64,000 nucleotides of DNA, from positions 5,606,001 to 5,670,000 of the forward strand of contig NC_019738.1 of assembly GCF_000317515.1 (NCBI RefSeq). Reading direction: 5' to 3'. The notes under the pieces were generated by a model. That model was given only the letters and a program-made list of their open reading frames with translations. It was not told the DNA's origin and did not search any database. Shown here one piece after another: positions 26,794 to 37,100 of this stretch. A program made the position numbers and the translations under genes. Numbering within the stretch: position 1 is the first letter of the stretch; each line of letters begins with the position of its first letter. This stretch comes from Allocoleopsis franciscana PCC 7113. Its GTDB lineage: Bacteria > Cyanobacteriota > Cyanobacteriia > Cyanobacteriales > Coleofasciculaceae.

Positions 26794-27300
26794 TTAGTAT
26801 GGCTTCTGATACTCCGCCATCTGAGCAAACGTCATAAAGCACCGATGGCAATGTCCATCCACCCACAAAGCCGGAATCTTGAACTTTGCCTTACAGTTTG
26901 GACATTCTGTGTGTAAGTGCAACTGATGGCGATCGCATACTAGCGCCGTCTTAAACTGCCACTCTATCCGATGACAAGGCACTTGAGCATAACAAGCCCC
27001 ACATAACCGAATTGGCTGATGCTTCAACCCCACCCCCTGAGGTGGCAGCATCTTCCTCAACCGTTCCGCATCCACCTGCACCACCGCTGCTAATGCCTCC
27101 AATTCCTGTCGAGAAGGAAACGGATTGAGGTAAAATTTCTCCCACCGTGCCACCACCGCCCCAATCCCCGCCTCTCTACCCAACCCACTGGGAGACAGTT
27201 CATTTTCCCGTCGAAACCGCCCCAGAAAATGACTCAGACTTTCCCCCTCATAAGGTTCTACCAAAAACAACCAAGGTTGAATCTCCCGGCTTTCGCTCAT
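26794..27300 (-). CDS. tniQ: TniQ, target-adaptor protein of the CAST
   Basis: TniQ joins the Cas12k-RNA complex to the TnsC filament. The 168-residue length equals the short TniQ of V-K systems (about 167). The N-terminal part carries the TniQ signature PWLFLVEPYEGESLSHFLGR and FRRENELSPSGLGREAG. The C-terminal half has zinc-binding CxxC pairs: LCGACYAQVPCHR, TECPNCKAKF, and GHCHRCFMTF. The ATG at 27300 overlaps the tnsC stop by 4 bases, so it is translated from the tnsBC transcript. Confidence 0.95.
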   Translation of the reverse strand: MSESREIQPWLFLVEPYEGESLSHFLGRFRRENELSPSGLGREAGIGAVVARWEKFYLNPFPSRQELEALAAVVQVDAERLRKMLPPQGVGLKHQPIRLCGACYAQVPCHRIEWQFKTALVCDRHQLHLHTECPNCKAKFKIPALWVDGHCHRCFMTFAQMAEYQKPY

Positions 27301-28133
27301 TTGTACTCCTCTGCAACCTCTTTCAACATCGCTTGATCAATCTTGTTCAACTTCTTCTCCAACGCCCGAATTGCCGCCTCACGCAGAATCATATCCATCA
27401 AACCGATATAGCCCCCCGTTGCCTCCCCCAAAGTTTTCAGCATCGTCTTCTTTCCCAAATTTGATGCTACGGGCAACTTCAATACATCCCGCTCCCAAAT
27501 CTCTACTGTTTGCTTAAACTCCGGCCCAGATAACTTACCAAAGCGGTGACAAGCCCGAAAGCGGTTGTAAACTTGCTCATCCCGCTTAATTACAGCATCC
27601 AAACGGTCAGTTCCCACCAACACTACCGAAATGCCTAAGTTGTCAAAAATGTCACGCACATCCGCAAACGTTTTCGGCTTCAAACGGTCAGCTTCATCGA
27701 TAATCAACATCTCCACCTGACACCCCTTGAGAACCTGTAACGTCCGAGTGCGAATCTCTGCCACCGTCCCCTTGACCATCTTGTATTTCAGATGCTCGAT
27801 AATTACCCCAAACAGTTCCCTAGCACCGCAATCCTGAGACGGTTGAACATAGACCACAGGCACAATTGGCGGCTTTCCTACTTCCTGCTTTGGCTTATGC
27901 CTTAACCTGTAAGCATCACAAGCCATCGTCTTTCCCGTCCGCGATTCCCCAACCACTCGACAGCATTGCCGCGATCGCCGCTTTCCCTCCAGCCAATCAT
28001 GGAGCTTGCGAACTTGCTCCAACATCACAATATTGCTGCCCCTGAGACGTTGAATTTCAGCTTCTAATCCATCCTGTTGAGGCTGAATCGCACCTAAGTG
28101 TGTAGCAACATCTTGCGCTTCTGTTTTACTCAT
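27297..28133 (-). CDS. tnsC: TnsC, AAA+ ATPase of the CAST
   Basis: TnsC forms ATP-dependent filaments on DNA that link target selection to the TnsB transposase. Walker A is GESRTGKT (residues 62-69 from this start) and Walker B is MLIIDEADRL (about 142-151). A sensor region follows in SVVLVGTDRL. The length of 278 residues matches V-K TnsC (ShTnsC 276). I prefer the ATG at 28133, three bases past the tnsB stop. A GTG at 28142 would add three residues and overlap tnsB by 7 bases. Confidence 0.95.
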   Translation of the reverse strand: MSKTEAQDVATHLGAIQPQQDGLEAEIQRLRGSNIVMLEQVRKLHDWLEGKRRSRQCCRVVGESRTGKTMACDAYRLRHKPKQEVGKPPIVPVVYVQPSQDCGARELFGVIIEHLKYKMVKGTVAEIRTRTLQVLKGCQVEMLIIDEADRLKPKTFADVRDIFDNLGISVVLVGTDRLDAVIKRDEQVYNRFRACHRFGKLSGPEFKQTVEIWERDVLKLPVASNLGKKTMLKTLGEATGGYIGLMDMILREAAIRALEKKLNKIDQAMLKEVAEEYK

Positions 28134-28135
28134 CC

Positions 28136-29800
28136 TTACCACCCGTAATCATCGCGTAACTCGTCATAGTTCAGAACCTCAACTCGCTCCACCTCAAGCG
28201 TTGCTGACACAGGTTCAACGTCCTCTGCTTCTAGCTCAATAGGTTGAGATTGCTTCGTTACCGAATACAAATCAGCCTGTTCGGCTTTCTGACGTTCCTT
28301 TTTGGTTTTCTTTTGAGCTACAAAAATGTCGCGATCGCGCACTTCCTCCAAAATGGTGCGGTTGCTAATTGTCTTGCCCTTCTCCCGAATCTTCTTACTA
28401 GCGTCTTTAGCCTCCTCTAGAGATAGTTGCTCAGTCTCCAAACCCTCAGCATGAGCCTTAGCCAAAAACACTTCTCGGTCATGCTCTCGTCGATATACCA
28501 AAATTGTTGTGATGTCTCTGGGGTCATAGCGCAACACCACCCGCTCTCCGGCATAACCCGCCAAGCATTCACCTTGATACATCAGATTCTCAAAACGGAT
28601 GTACCCGTCTCGGTAAATTGAGCGGTTCGTTTGCTTCATCAAACAAATATCCAACTCGCGATCGTTCATCAAATTTGGTACAGCCAGTAACCCAGCCTCC
28701 CACCGTTGAAAGCGAGTCTGCTCACCCATGCGAGCATCAATTCTCTGGTTATAGTTATCTACGATGTAGCGCACGAGCAACTGCTCTAAATCCCGTAGTG
28801 TCAAACGAGCATCCTTTTGGGCATCCTCTGGACGCTTCTGCACATTTGACCCAACATACCCAGGCAGCATTGAAAATAACTCCGTGTTGAATGTGCCAAA
28901 CGGACGCTCAACTACACCCCCTTCGGAAGGGCGATCGCGCAACATACAGGTAAACCCCAACTCAACCCCAATCTGCCTCAGATGATTGGAGCGAAAATCC
29001 TTGCCCCCATCGGTATAAAAGTATTCCGGCTTCCCATAAGTTCCCCAAGCACAATGGAGCTTGTATTCATTGCTGTACTGCTTCGGCAATATGGCGTGAC
29101 GCAATGCTAAAGCCACCACATCAGAACTCGGTGCATCAAAGCCCAAACGTATCCCCATGATGCAGCGAGAGTAAGTATCGATTACCGTCGTCAACCAAGG
29201 ACGACCAATAACGTCCCCATCCTTATCCACTAGCAACACATCGACCAGGGTATGGTCGCACTGCCAAAGGTGGTTGCTATACTCCACTGAGATATCTTCC
29301 CCAGTACGAGTTTTGACCGAGAGCATTGAACCCCGCCAGCCCGGAGAGCGCACGCTCTTTTTTTGCTCTTGAGCATCAATAATCGGTTGCAGGACTCGAT
29401 ACACCGTTCTGAAATTGGGATACTTATCTTCTCCTAACTCCGCAGCCCTGGCTTGAACTCTAAGAGCAACTTGCTTGCGTGTCATCCGCTTACTGCCCTT
29501 ATTGCCCTCTCTGTAGGTCTTGATAATAAAGTCCTGCCACTCTTGAGAGATTCGATGTTGACCTTTGTCAGCCCTATCGCTGGGAGCTAGACCAGCTAAA
29601 CCTTCCTGCTCCCACTGCTTTACCAACCGCTGTACTGTCCTGACTGACTTCCCCAGCTTCTTGGCAGCGTCCTTGAGTCTTTGCCCATAAGTGGTGCGAT
29701 CGCATGGTTCAAGCAAACTCTCGATAATTTCCTGCTTGAGTTTTGCCTCATCCGAAAGCTCGGTCACAATTTCATGGGCATTGCTTTTGTCTTGCTCCAT
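28136..29800 (-). CDS. tnsB: TnsB, DDE transposase of the CAST
   Basis: TnsB binds the transposon ends and joins their 3' ends to target DNA. The 554-residue protein has N-terminal helix-turn-helix domains (GKSVRTVQRLVKQWEQEG) and an RNase H-fold core. The catalytic triad is D182 (WQCDHT), D264 (FYTDGGKDF) and E298 (GVVERPFGT). Its spacing of 82 and 34 equals that of ShTnsB. A Mu-type C-terminal domain follows, with the TnsC-contacting tail at the end. There is no TnsA in the element, in line with V-K systems, which form cointegrates. The operator-like motif begins 13 bases upstream of the ATG. Confidence 0.96.
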   Translation of the reverse strand: MEQDKSNAHEIVTELSDEAKLKQEIIESLLEPCDRTTYGQRLKDAAKKLGKSVRTVQRLVKQWEQEGLAGLAPSDRADKGQHRISQEWQDFIIKTYREGNKGSKRMTRKQVALRVQARAAELGEDKYPNFRTVYRVLQPIIDAQEQKKSVRSPGWRGSMLSVKTRTGEDISVEYSNHLWQCDHTLVDVLLVDKDGDVIGRPWLTTVIDTYSRCIMGIRLGFDAPSSDVVALALRHAILPKQYSNEYKLHCAWGTYGKPEYFYTDGGKDFRSNHLRQIGVELGFTCMLRDRPSEGGVVERPFGTFNTELFSMLPGYVGSNVQKRPEDAQKDARLTLRDLEQLLVRYIVDNYNQRIDARMGEQTRFQRWEAGLLAVPNLMNDRELDICLMKQTNRSIYRDGYIRFENLMYQGECLAGYAGERVVLRYDPRDITTILVYRREHDREVFLAKAHAEGLETEQLSLEEAKDASKKIREKGKTISNRTILEEVRDRDIFVAQKKTKKERQKAEQADLYSVTKQSQPIELEAEDVEPVSATLEVERVEVLNYDELRDDYGW

Positions 29801-29812
29801 TTTTAATATATA

Positions 29813-29840
29813 TGTTCAATAAAAACATATGTGTATAATA
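29813..29840. promoter_or_regulatory. Likely CvkR operator / promoter of tnsB
   Basis: This 28-bp motif (core CAATAAAAACATATGTGTA) differs at only three positions from the one before cas12k and has the same orientation and distance to its gene. On the minus strand it starts TATTATAC, a candidate -10. The palindrome ACATATGT in its middle fits a dimeric MerR-type protein. Confidence 0.75.
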
Positions 29841-29847
29841 CTAAAAA

Positions 29848-30064
29848 TGACAGATAATTTGACAAACTTATAAAAAAGTTTGATTCAAAAATCCGACAAA
29901 TAATTTGGCAAATATCTGAGATGAGACACTTAATTTGTCAATGAGGTGTTCAACAGATTTAGGCAGACTAAAAAGCCTATAATCTGTATCTAGAAACGAT
30001 TACACGCTCTTGATGTATCGCGACAATTATTTTGACAAGACGACAAATAATTTGGCAATCGACA
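29848..30064 (-). repeat. CAST end, tnsB side, with multiple TnsB-site motifs
   Basis: The outermost 26 bases (30064 inward) are the exact inverse of the other end. Related TGACAAATTA-like motifs recur at 30021-30038, 29923-29942, 29893-29913 and 29848-29866. The more spread-out motif array is typical of the tnsB-side end. A TATAATCTGTAT-like stretch lies near 29978-29989. Confidence 0.88.
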
Positions 30065-30605
30065 AGTGGAGTGAGTAGTCCAGCAGTAGTATTCCCAGAA
30101 TCTCCGCGCTTATAGATCGGAGAGTTTCAAAAGAATTTAAAGGCTTCACCATCGCCTGTACTAGTGGCGATAGGCTACAGTAATTGTTACAGATTGTCAT
30201 ATAAGAGTTAAATTCGGCTTCAGTATGGGCGCAAGGAAGCGATCGCCAACCCATCTCCAAAAATGTAAGAAGAAGAAAATGAGATGTGCGATCGCTGCCA
30301 ATTGTTCCTGTAAAACGTAAGTTTTATGAAAATCACATAATGCTTTGAGGAGAATAAAAAGCCTTGATGAATTCTCCCGAAATTACTTGCTGTCCCTGTA
30401 AGAAGTAGCATAATGAATTCAAGTTCATCCTACCGAACTACCGAGTGACTAGAGCATTCCTTCTTCTAATAGGATGAGTCTTCAAAAAACCTCATTCGCA
30501 TCTGCCACAAAACCTACTTGCTCTACACAATGCGTTACGTATTGCAGTTACTTAACTCATCGAACGCTTTCCACCGTTTAACTATCAATTTTTGAGGCAG
30601 AACAA
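30065..30605. other. Flank beyond the transposon, no gene seen
   Basis: About 540 bases contain only short frames. There is no tRNA fragment and no copy of the left flank TCAAG next to the end. GCGATCGC-type sites occur. The right edge leads to the small gene at 30606. Confidence 0.4.
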
Positions 30606-30767
30606 ATGGAAATCATAGCTATTGTTGTTCTTGGTCTTTCTGCATTCGTAGGCTTTTCTACCTCCGATCGCAAGTCCAATATTAAAGTGGATCGCCGCAG
30701 TGAGGAAGATCCAGATTGGGCATTCACTGAAGCTTGCGACTCTGATGGCAATAGTGGTAAAGCATAA
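30606..30767 (+). CDS. Small membrane peptide (53 residues)
   Basis: A short gene with a good ribosome-binding site: GAGG lies about 9 bases before the ATG. It encodes one hydrophobic N-terminal helix (MEIIAIVVLGLSAFVGF) and a hydrophilic acidic tail (RRSEEDPDWAFTEACDSDG). I do not recognise it. Size and layout suggest a single-pass membrane peptide. Confidence 0.55.
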   Translation: MEIIAIVVLGLSAFVGFSTSDRKSNIKVDRRSEEDPDWAFTEACDSDGNSGKA

Positions 30768-31244
30768 GGATTGCCCTAGAAGATTACGACTTATGCATTG
30801 CCTCGATATTTGGTGTGAAAGCTGGGCAACCTCGGCTGGAGTTCATAGGAGTAGATTGCCCCTAAAGATGGTGTATGTGCGTAAGTCCTGAGATAATTGA
30901 TACCTCCGTTGCCGCTTGAAGTGTTGGAACAAAGGCGACTGCGCTGTACCACCAGCAAGCCCTAGATCGCCAGGTGAGGAGGAGTGGTTCAGGCTTATGA
31001 CAGCGGCAATGGGAGTATCGTGTTCACCAATAGGAGTCAGGGACTCTTTAGGCTTCCCGCCGCTTAAAGTTAAGATGTAATAAATTTTATTTCAAAAAAT
31101 AAATAAAATATCTTAACCCTACCTAAATTAGCGTACATTTAGACGCCAAGGATATTTAATCGTATGAGGTGATTATAAAGGCAGATAATTATTAGCCATC
31201 ATTTCAATACAAGCTTCTGCTCCCAGTAATGGAGGGAATTAGGT
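30768..31244. other. Intergenic region
   Basis: About 480 bases contain no convincing gene. An AT-rich stretch around 31075-31125 may hold a promoter for the next gene, whose GGAGG site is at 31231-31235. Confidence 0.4.
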
Positions 31245-31595
31245 ATGTTATGGGTTTTCATCATTTCACTGGCAATTGTCCTAGTTTGTGCCTATATCTG
31301 TAGAAATTCTTCTGATGGAATCGCTGCTCTCGCCACCTCAATTTTACTGATCAGCTTATTCTTGAGTTTGCTGTGTGCACCTTGGCCAATCCAGTGTTTA
31401 CTTCTCCTCTTAGTATTGCTGAGCAATAAACGATACTTTTTGCCTTCTGAATCCCTAGCCGAGGCTCAGGATGACAAAAAAATCCAACTCACTTATCGTG
31501 GGGTTAAGTACGAAGCAACGACTCCCCCAATGGAGACGAGTCAGGATAAAATAACCGGCAAATATCGGGGTCAAGTCTGGCGGGTTCGTACATAG
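31245..31595 (+). CDS. DUF4278 domain protein with membrane segments
   Basis: A 116-residue protein. Residues 1-65 are strongly hydrophobic (two or three helices, for example FIISLAIVLVCAYIC and LLISLFLSLLCAPWP). The C-terminus has the DUF4278 pattern: LTYRGVKYEATTPP, then ITGKYRGQVWRV. The family is common in cyanobacteria and has no known function. The ATG has GGAGG 9 bases upstream. Confidence 0.8.
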   Translation: MLWVFIISLAIVLVCAYICRNSSDGIAALATSILLISLFLSLLCAPWPIQCLLLLLVLLSNKRYFLPSESLAEAQDDKKIQLTYRGVKYEATTPPMETSQDKITGKYRGQVWRVRT

Positions 31596-31727
31596 ACCAA
31601 CCTCTCTTCATCGCTCCTCATGGGTATGAGTCTTCATCATCACGTTTTGTAATGTAAATTCTGGATTTTACTTGAGTGTCGGTGGATTATCCTGTAACGA
31701 ATGCCGACTCTGGAGTAAAAAGACAAC

Positions 31728-33368
31728 ATGGCAAAACCCGTCACCTCTGACATGCTCGACCCTAAAACGCCGGAGGATGTCGTAATTCAAGCACAGGCGC
31801 GTGAACCTGTTACCGATCCAACCCTTGGCATTGCTGTTAATGTAAATAGGCAAGGAACTCCCCGACATCGTCTGGTTACCATTGGGGACTCTCTAACTCA
31901 GGGCTTTCAAAGTGGAGCAATTTTTAATACAAAACTCTCCTATCCCAGCATCATTAGCAGGGAAATGGGGTGGAATCAGTTCCGTTATCCAACCTATGAT
32001 GGGCCAGGAAGCGGATTTCCGCTTAACTTAGAACACCTAGTTCGACAGATCGAAAATAAGTTAGGTGACACCATTGATTGGTGGGAATTTGCTTCCTTCT
32101 TATCGCTGGTACGGAATTACTTAGATGAAGTAGAAGATTATTGGGAACGTGGACCTGGCTCTATTCCACCCGATCCCAGCGGCAAGATTAACCACAACTT
32201 AGCCGTTTATGGATGGGATCTTAGGAATACCCTCTCACGCACTGCACAAACTTGTCAAAGAATTTTAGATGAGAATCCAGCTAAGGATGATTATCTGCGG
32301 CAGGTTGTCGAATATCACAACGAACGCGCGGCGATACGAGTGTTGAACACCGCACGAGATATACGAGGCAATGCCCTCACGCCTTTACAGGCAGCAGCAG
32401 CACTCTCCCAGGTGGGAACAACAGAAACCCTGGACGGAGATGGGATTGAAACGCTGATTATTCTCATCGGTTCTAATAATGCTCTAGGCAGTATTCTCAC
32501 CTTCAATGTGCAGTGGACGGCGGAGGGTTATGACGAGATGGCGATTAATGACCGCTATACCGTTTGGCGTCCGATTCACTTTAAGGCAGAACTGGATAGG
32601 CTGGTAACGGAAGTCAAAAAAATCCGTGCCCGACATGTGATTTGGGGAACAGTGCCTCACGTCACGATCGCGCCTTTTGCTCGTGGTGTAAATAAAGATA
32701 CTCAGGGTAACAAAGCCCAACCCGGGTCGCGATACTTCCCCTACTACACCTTGCCTTGGATTAGCGCCGAAGATTTTGACCCCAACAGGCACCCGAAGAT
32801 CACAGGACCCGAAGCGAGGGCAATTGATTGCGCGATTGACCAGTACAACGACTACATTACAGAAGTGGTACGCCAAGGGCGAACTGAAGGCCGAGATTGG
32901 TATGTATTTGAAACGGCTGGCTTACTCGATCGCTTAGCCTCTCGACGCTATCTTGAAGACCCCGACGCCAGACCCGATTGGTGGGACAAAGTGGGAGGTC
33001 AGTATCAGTTGCCACCAGCATTGCAAGCGCTTTCCCCAGTCCCAGATTCTCGCTTTTATCGTTCAGGTCCTCAGGGTCGCACCAGTGGGGGGTTATTCTC
33101 ACTCGATGGGATTCATCCAACGACCATTGGCTATGGGATTATGGCTCAGGAATTGATCAAAATTATGCAGTTGGCGGGGGTTAAGTTTTATGGGAGTGAT
33201 GGAAAAACGGAACGTTCAGGCGAAGTTAAAGTGGATTTTAATCGCCTAATTGCGGAGGATAGTCTGATTTCTGATCCACCGCGATCGCTCTCCAATGCAG
33301 TGAGTTTAATCAATATGATTGACAAAAACTTCAATATCTTTAGTAGTATGCTCAAAGGTAGCTACTAA
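31728..33368 (+). CDS. SGNH/GDSL-type hydrolase
   Basis: A 546-residue predicted esterase/lipase-like hydrolase. The block I serine is S55 in TIGDSLTQGF. Block III is LIILIGSNNALG (GxNN in place of GxND), and the C-terminal Asp-His pair is D460/H463 in LDGIHPTTIGYG. No clear signal peptide or membrane anchor is seen. It is longer than typical GDSL enzymes, with large insertions between blocks I and III. The substrate cannot be told. It is monocistronic with a strong terminator. Confidence 0.85.
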   Translation: MAKPVTSDMLDPKTPEDVVIQAQAREPVTDPTLGIAVNVNRQGTPRHRLVTIGDSLTQGFQSGAIFNTKLSYPSIISREMGWNQFRYPTYDGPGSGFPLNLEHLVRQIENKLGDTIDWWEFASFLSLVRNYLDEVEDYWERGPGSIPPDPSGKINHNLAVYGWDLRNTLSRTAQTCQRILDENPAKDDYLRQVVEYHNERAAIRVLNTARDIRGNALTPLQAAAALSQVGTTETLDGDGIETLIILIGSNNALGSILTFNVQWTAEGYDEMAINDRYTVWRPIHFKAELDRLVTEVKKIRARHVIWGTVPHVTIAPFARGVNKDTQGNKAQPGSRYFPYYTLPWISAEDFDPNRHPKITGPEARAIDCAIDQYNDYITEVVRQGRTEGRDWYVFETAGLLDRLASRRYLEDPDARPDWWDKVGGQYQLPPALQALSPVPDSRFYRSGPQGRTSGGLFSLDGIHPTTIGYGIMAQELIKIMQLAGVKFYGSDGKTERSGEVKVDFNRLIAEDSLISDPPRSLSNAVSLINMIDKNFNIFSSMLKGSY

Positions 33369-33418
33369 AGAATCAACCCTTCATATCCTCATTTTAGGTT
33401 TTTCATTAATATGCCAAT

Positions 33419-33457
33419 AGGTTCCCTTCCTAGTTATTGAGAGGGAACCTTTATTTT
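33419..33457 (+). terminator. Rho-independent terminator
   Basis: AGGTTCCCT pairs with AGGGAACCT across a short loop and is followed by TTATTTTT. It lies 50 bases after the SGNH hydrolase stop. Confidence 0.85.
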
Positions 33458-33491
33458 TGGTCTAATTTGATTAGCTGGTACAGGAAAAGAA

Positions 33492-33625
33492 TAGACCTCT
33501 TGCAAAAATGTTTAGACCCCTCCCCAACCCTCCCCTTATAAAGGGGAGGGAGCCTGATTTTCTTGTTTCCTCCCAAAACATCGGGGGAATTAAGGGAAGT
33601 TTATCGGACTTATGCAAGAGGTCTA
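33492..33625. repeat. MITE-like element with 13-bp terminal inverted repeats
   Basis: TAGACCTCTTGCA at 33492-33504 is exactly inverted at 33613-33625, enclosing 134 bp in total. The inside contains a CTCCCCTTATAAAGGGGAG palindrome. It encodes nothing convincing. Its size and ends suggest a non-autonomous transposon. A 14-base piece of the end (CCTCTTGCATAAGT) recurs at 60043-60056. Confidence 0.75.
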
Positions 33626-34107
33626 ATAAAAGCCCTAAAAGCCCATTCCTCCTCCATCTAAAGTATGGGTGGGGTCTAGACCATAACAGCCAAATGACAG
33701 CACCTGCCAGGAGCAAAAGCAATAGCAGTAACATGACTGTGGAAGAAGGCTTTGGGTCAATCAGAGGAATGGATCGGGTCAGATAGGGAACCCCCCTTAC
33801 CCGAAATAACGTCTTTAAAACTGTACAGAGGTTAAACCAAGAAAGTTATTTTCTTGGAACACAGCTTACTTCAACACTCATGACGAGATATTCGGCGTTG
33901 AGAGTTTGGGGACTCATCAATTGAGTCCCTTTGCTGAAGCGATGAACATTCGGTGTGGAGTCTATTGGCGTATTCTGGATTAATATTTGCACACCCAGCT
34001 TAGATTGGACTGATTTTATCAGCAATTGATAGTACTCCTACCATTAGGATGGATTACGCCAGCAGCCGCCATGCTATTTGTAATCTGAGGCGCGAGACAA
34101 GACAAAC
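33626..34107. other. Intergenic region upstream of the TamB-like gene
   Basis: About 480 bases. A minus-strand frame entering the repeat encodes a very hydrophobic start (LLLLLLLLAGAVIWLLW), but its remaining codons lie within the MITE-like element, so I do not call it a gene. No other gene is evident. Confidence 0.4.
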
Positions 34108-37100
34108 ATGACCAACGCCCCTAATCCAGGCAACGAACCGGAACCCACTTCTGGAAACCAACCCGAACAGTCCTCTGCCTCTCCCGTGAGGCGACGGCAG
34201 TGGCATCGCTTAGCAATCATTCTCAGCCTAATTTTGCTGTCTGGGATTGGCGGAGGTCTAACCTGGGTGTGGTTTTTTGTCTACCGACAATTAGCGCCAC
34301 AGGTCGAGACAACGGTTACCAAACTTCTCAATCGTCCAGTCAAGCTGGGGCGTGTCGAAAGCTTTTCTCCCACAGGTTTACGGTTTGGTGCCTCTAGTTT
34401 ACCTGCAACCGCCACAGACCCTGATCGCGCTTCTGCTGAAGCCGTCGAGGTGTCCTTTAACTTACTGCCACTGCTGACCGATCGCACCCTACCCCTTGAT
34501 GTCACCCTAGTTAAGCCCAAAGCCTACATCGAACAGGCTAAAGACGGCAAGTGGGTTGACCTCGACATTCAGACGTTACCGAAAGGTCAGCTCGATATCA
34601 AGCTCAACGTCTTGCGGATAAGGGATGCCGATGTTGTGCTGGTACCGAGGGGAGCATCGGGGAACTCGAAGAAACCCATTCCCCTGTCTCTATCCTCCGG
34701 GAAAGCTCTTTTCCTCAATAACAATAAGCTGATTCAGTTTGATACTGGAGGTGAGTTGGCGGCTGGGGGAAATCTCAGGATTAACGGCAATACCATTCCC
34801 GCCACCGGAGAAATTAATGCCGCCATTTTAGGCAATGACCTCAGTGCGCCAGAGGTTGGTCGCTTAATCCAGTTGCCGCTGATTTTACAAGCCGGAGCCA
34901 TTGATGGCAATCTGGAAGTGAAATCCATCCCTAAAGAACCGTTGACGTTTTTGGGCACCGCTGCCCTAAAAAACGTTACAGCCCAACTCGATCCTCTACC
35001 CAAGTCCTTTGCCAACACCACTGGTCAATTGCGTTTTAAAGGCACACAAATTCGGTTAGAGAAGGTCAACACACTATTTGGTCAAATACCCGCCCAAGCG
35101 AATGGGACAATAGATACCCAAAAGGGCTTTAACTTATCGGCACAAACTCAACCCGTTCAATTGCCGCAGGTTTTACAAACCTTTGATATCAAAACCTTGC
35201 CTGTAGACGCTTCAGCCCAGGTCAAAGCTGACCTTCAGGTGACTGGAACTCCCAATAAACCTGTGGTTTCGGGTAAATTTACCACCACGAATGTAGCTCA
35301 AATTGATAAAGTCAAATTTCGGGTAATCGCCTCCGACTTTAGTGTTGTCGGTTCCACCTTATCCGTGAGCAACCTCCGCGCCTTGCCCCGTTTAGGCGGT
35401 TTGATCACAGGGAATGGTCAAGTAGAACTCGGTGAAAAGGGCGGCGGTGTCACCTTCAACTTCCAGGGGAGTAACCTGCCTGGAGATGCGATCGCCTTAA
35501 CTTACGATTTTAAACCCCCAGTTCCCCTCGGTCTCATTTCCGGTCGCACACAAATTGTCGGTTCCTTCAAAGACGCAGACAATCTTCGCGCTACGGGTTC
35601 AGCCAATCTCAAAATCGCCGAAGGTTTCGTAGCTGTCAGGGATATCCAAGTCACCAAAAAGCGCTTCACGGCACAAGTCCAAGCCTCAGATTTACAGGTA
35701 GGGCGCTTGGCAGAAGTCCCTCCCCAGTTTCGTGTCCCGGTTTCAGCCAACTTGCGGATTTCTGGTCCTTTGACAAACATCAACGCGGCTACGATTCAGG
35801 GAAGTGGTACCGGGAGTTTGAATCTCGCTGGTGGGAAAGTTCGAGCAACAAATATCCAACTGGCGAATGGTCGCTTTACAGCCCAAGTGCAAGCCTCTGG
35901 ATTACAAACCGGGCGTCTAGCAGAGGTTCCTCCTCAATTTCGCGCTCCCGTTTCCGGTAACTTTACCCTTTCTGGCCCACTCACGGAGTTTAGTACAGCG
36001 AAAGTTCAGGGCAGTGGTTCTGCCAGTTTGAATCTAGCCGGAGGGACGGTGAGGGCAACGAATGTCCAACTGGCGGATGGTAACTTCACGGCACAAGTTC
36101 AAGCCTCTGGGGTTGAGGTACAGCGTTTGGCAAACGTTCCCCCTCAAATCCGGGGGCCTGTTTCCGGTACCTTTAATGTGTCAGGCCCTTTAACCGAATT
36201 GAGCATGGCTACAATTCAGGGCAGTGGTACTGGCAGGTTGAACGTCGCCGGAGGAACCATTCGCGCCACTAACGTGCAACTGGCAAAGGGTAACTTTACC
36301 GCCCAAGTTCAAGCTTCTGGGGTACCCGTAGAGCGTTTGGCAAACGTTCCGCCCCAAGTGCGGGGGCCTGTTTCCGGTACCTTTAATGTTGCAGGTGATT
36401 TAGCTTCCTTGAGTCCTTCCACCCTTCAAGCGAGTGGTTCGGGGAGTTTAAATGTCGCTGGCGGCACCGTCAGGGCAAGCAATATCCAACTCGCCAATGG
36501 GAATTTTACCGCCCAAGTTCAAGCCTCTGGAGTACCCGTAGAGCGTCTAGGTAACGTTCCGCCCCAAGTGCGGGGGCCTCTTTCAGGTACCTTTAATCTG
36601 GCCGGTAGTGTAGCGAACTTGAGTCCTGCGACCCTTCAAGCCAGCGGTTCGGGGACTTTAAATGTCGCTGGCGGCACAGTTCGAGCAAGCAACATCCAAC
36701 TTGCCAATGGTAACTTTACCGCCCAAGTCCAAGCCTCTGGGGTACAGGTAGAACGTCTGGCGCAGGTACCCCCCCAGTTTCGCGGTGCTCTCACGGGAGA
36801 CTTTAATCTAGCGGGTTCCCTGAATAACTTGAGTCCCTCCACGATTCAGGGAAGCGGTTCTGGACGATTGAATATTGCTGAAGGCACCATCAATGCTTCT
36901 AATGTGCAACTTCGCGATGGTCGTTTTCAGGCGAATGTTGAGGCCGCCGGTGTCCCCTTAGCCAGTTTTTCCCCGGATTTACGAGGACGATTGAATGGTC
37001 AATTGGATGTTTCTGGTTCTTTAGCCGCCCTTTCTCCTAATGCCATTCAGGCTCGTGGGCAAGTGAATTTTAGTGAAGGAATTGCTTTAATTGATCGTTC

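Larger units (their letters stand above)
11805..30064. mobile_element. Type V-K CRISPR-associated transposon (CAST), 18.3 kb
   Basis: A complete Tn7-like element bounded by TGTCGA...TCGACA ends. It carries all V-K components: the CRISPR/homing repeat, tracrRNA, cas12k, a cvkR-like gene, and tniQ-tnsC-tnsB. The PAM-proximal end is the CRISPR/cas12k side (left end in the ShCAST naming as I recall it), and tnsB lies at the far end. Insertion is downstream of an intact tRNA-Val gene. The 5-bp flanks (TCAAG on the left, AGTGG on the right) do not match, so no target-site duplication is seen. The cargo is a type I restriction-modification/Septu operon, a GmrSD-like gene and small unknowns. Confidence 0.95.

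Noticed and set aside
33471-33734. An 87-residue minus-strand frame starting with a leucine-rich helix
   Set aside because: Most of it lies within the MITE-like element, so it is likely a chance frame.
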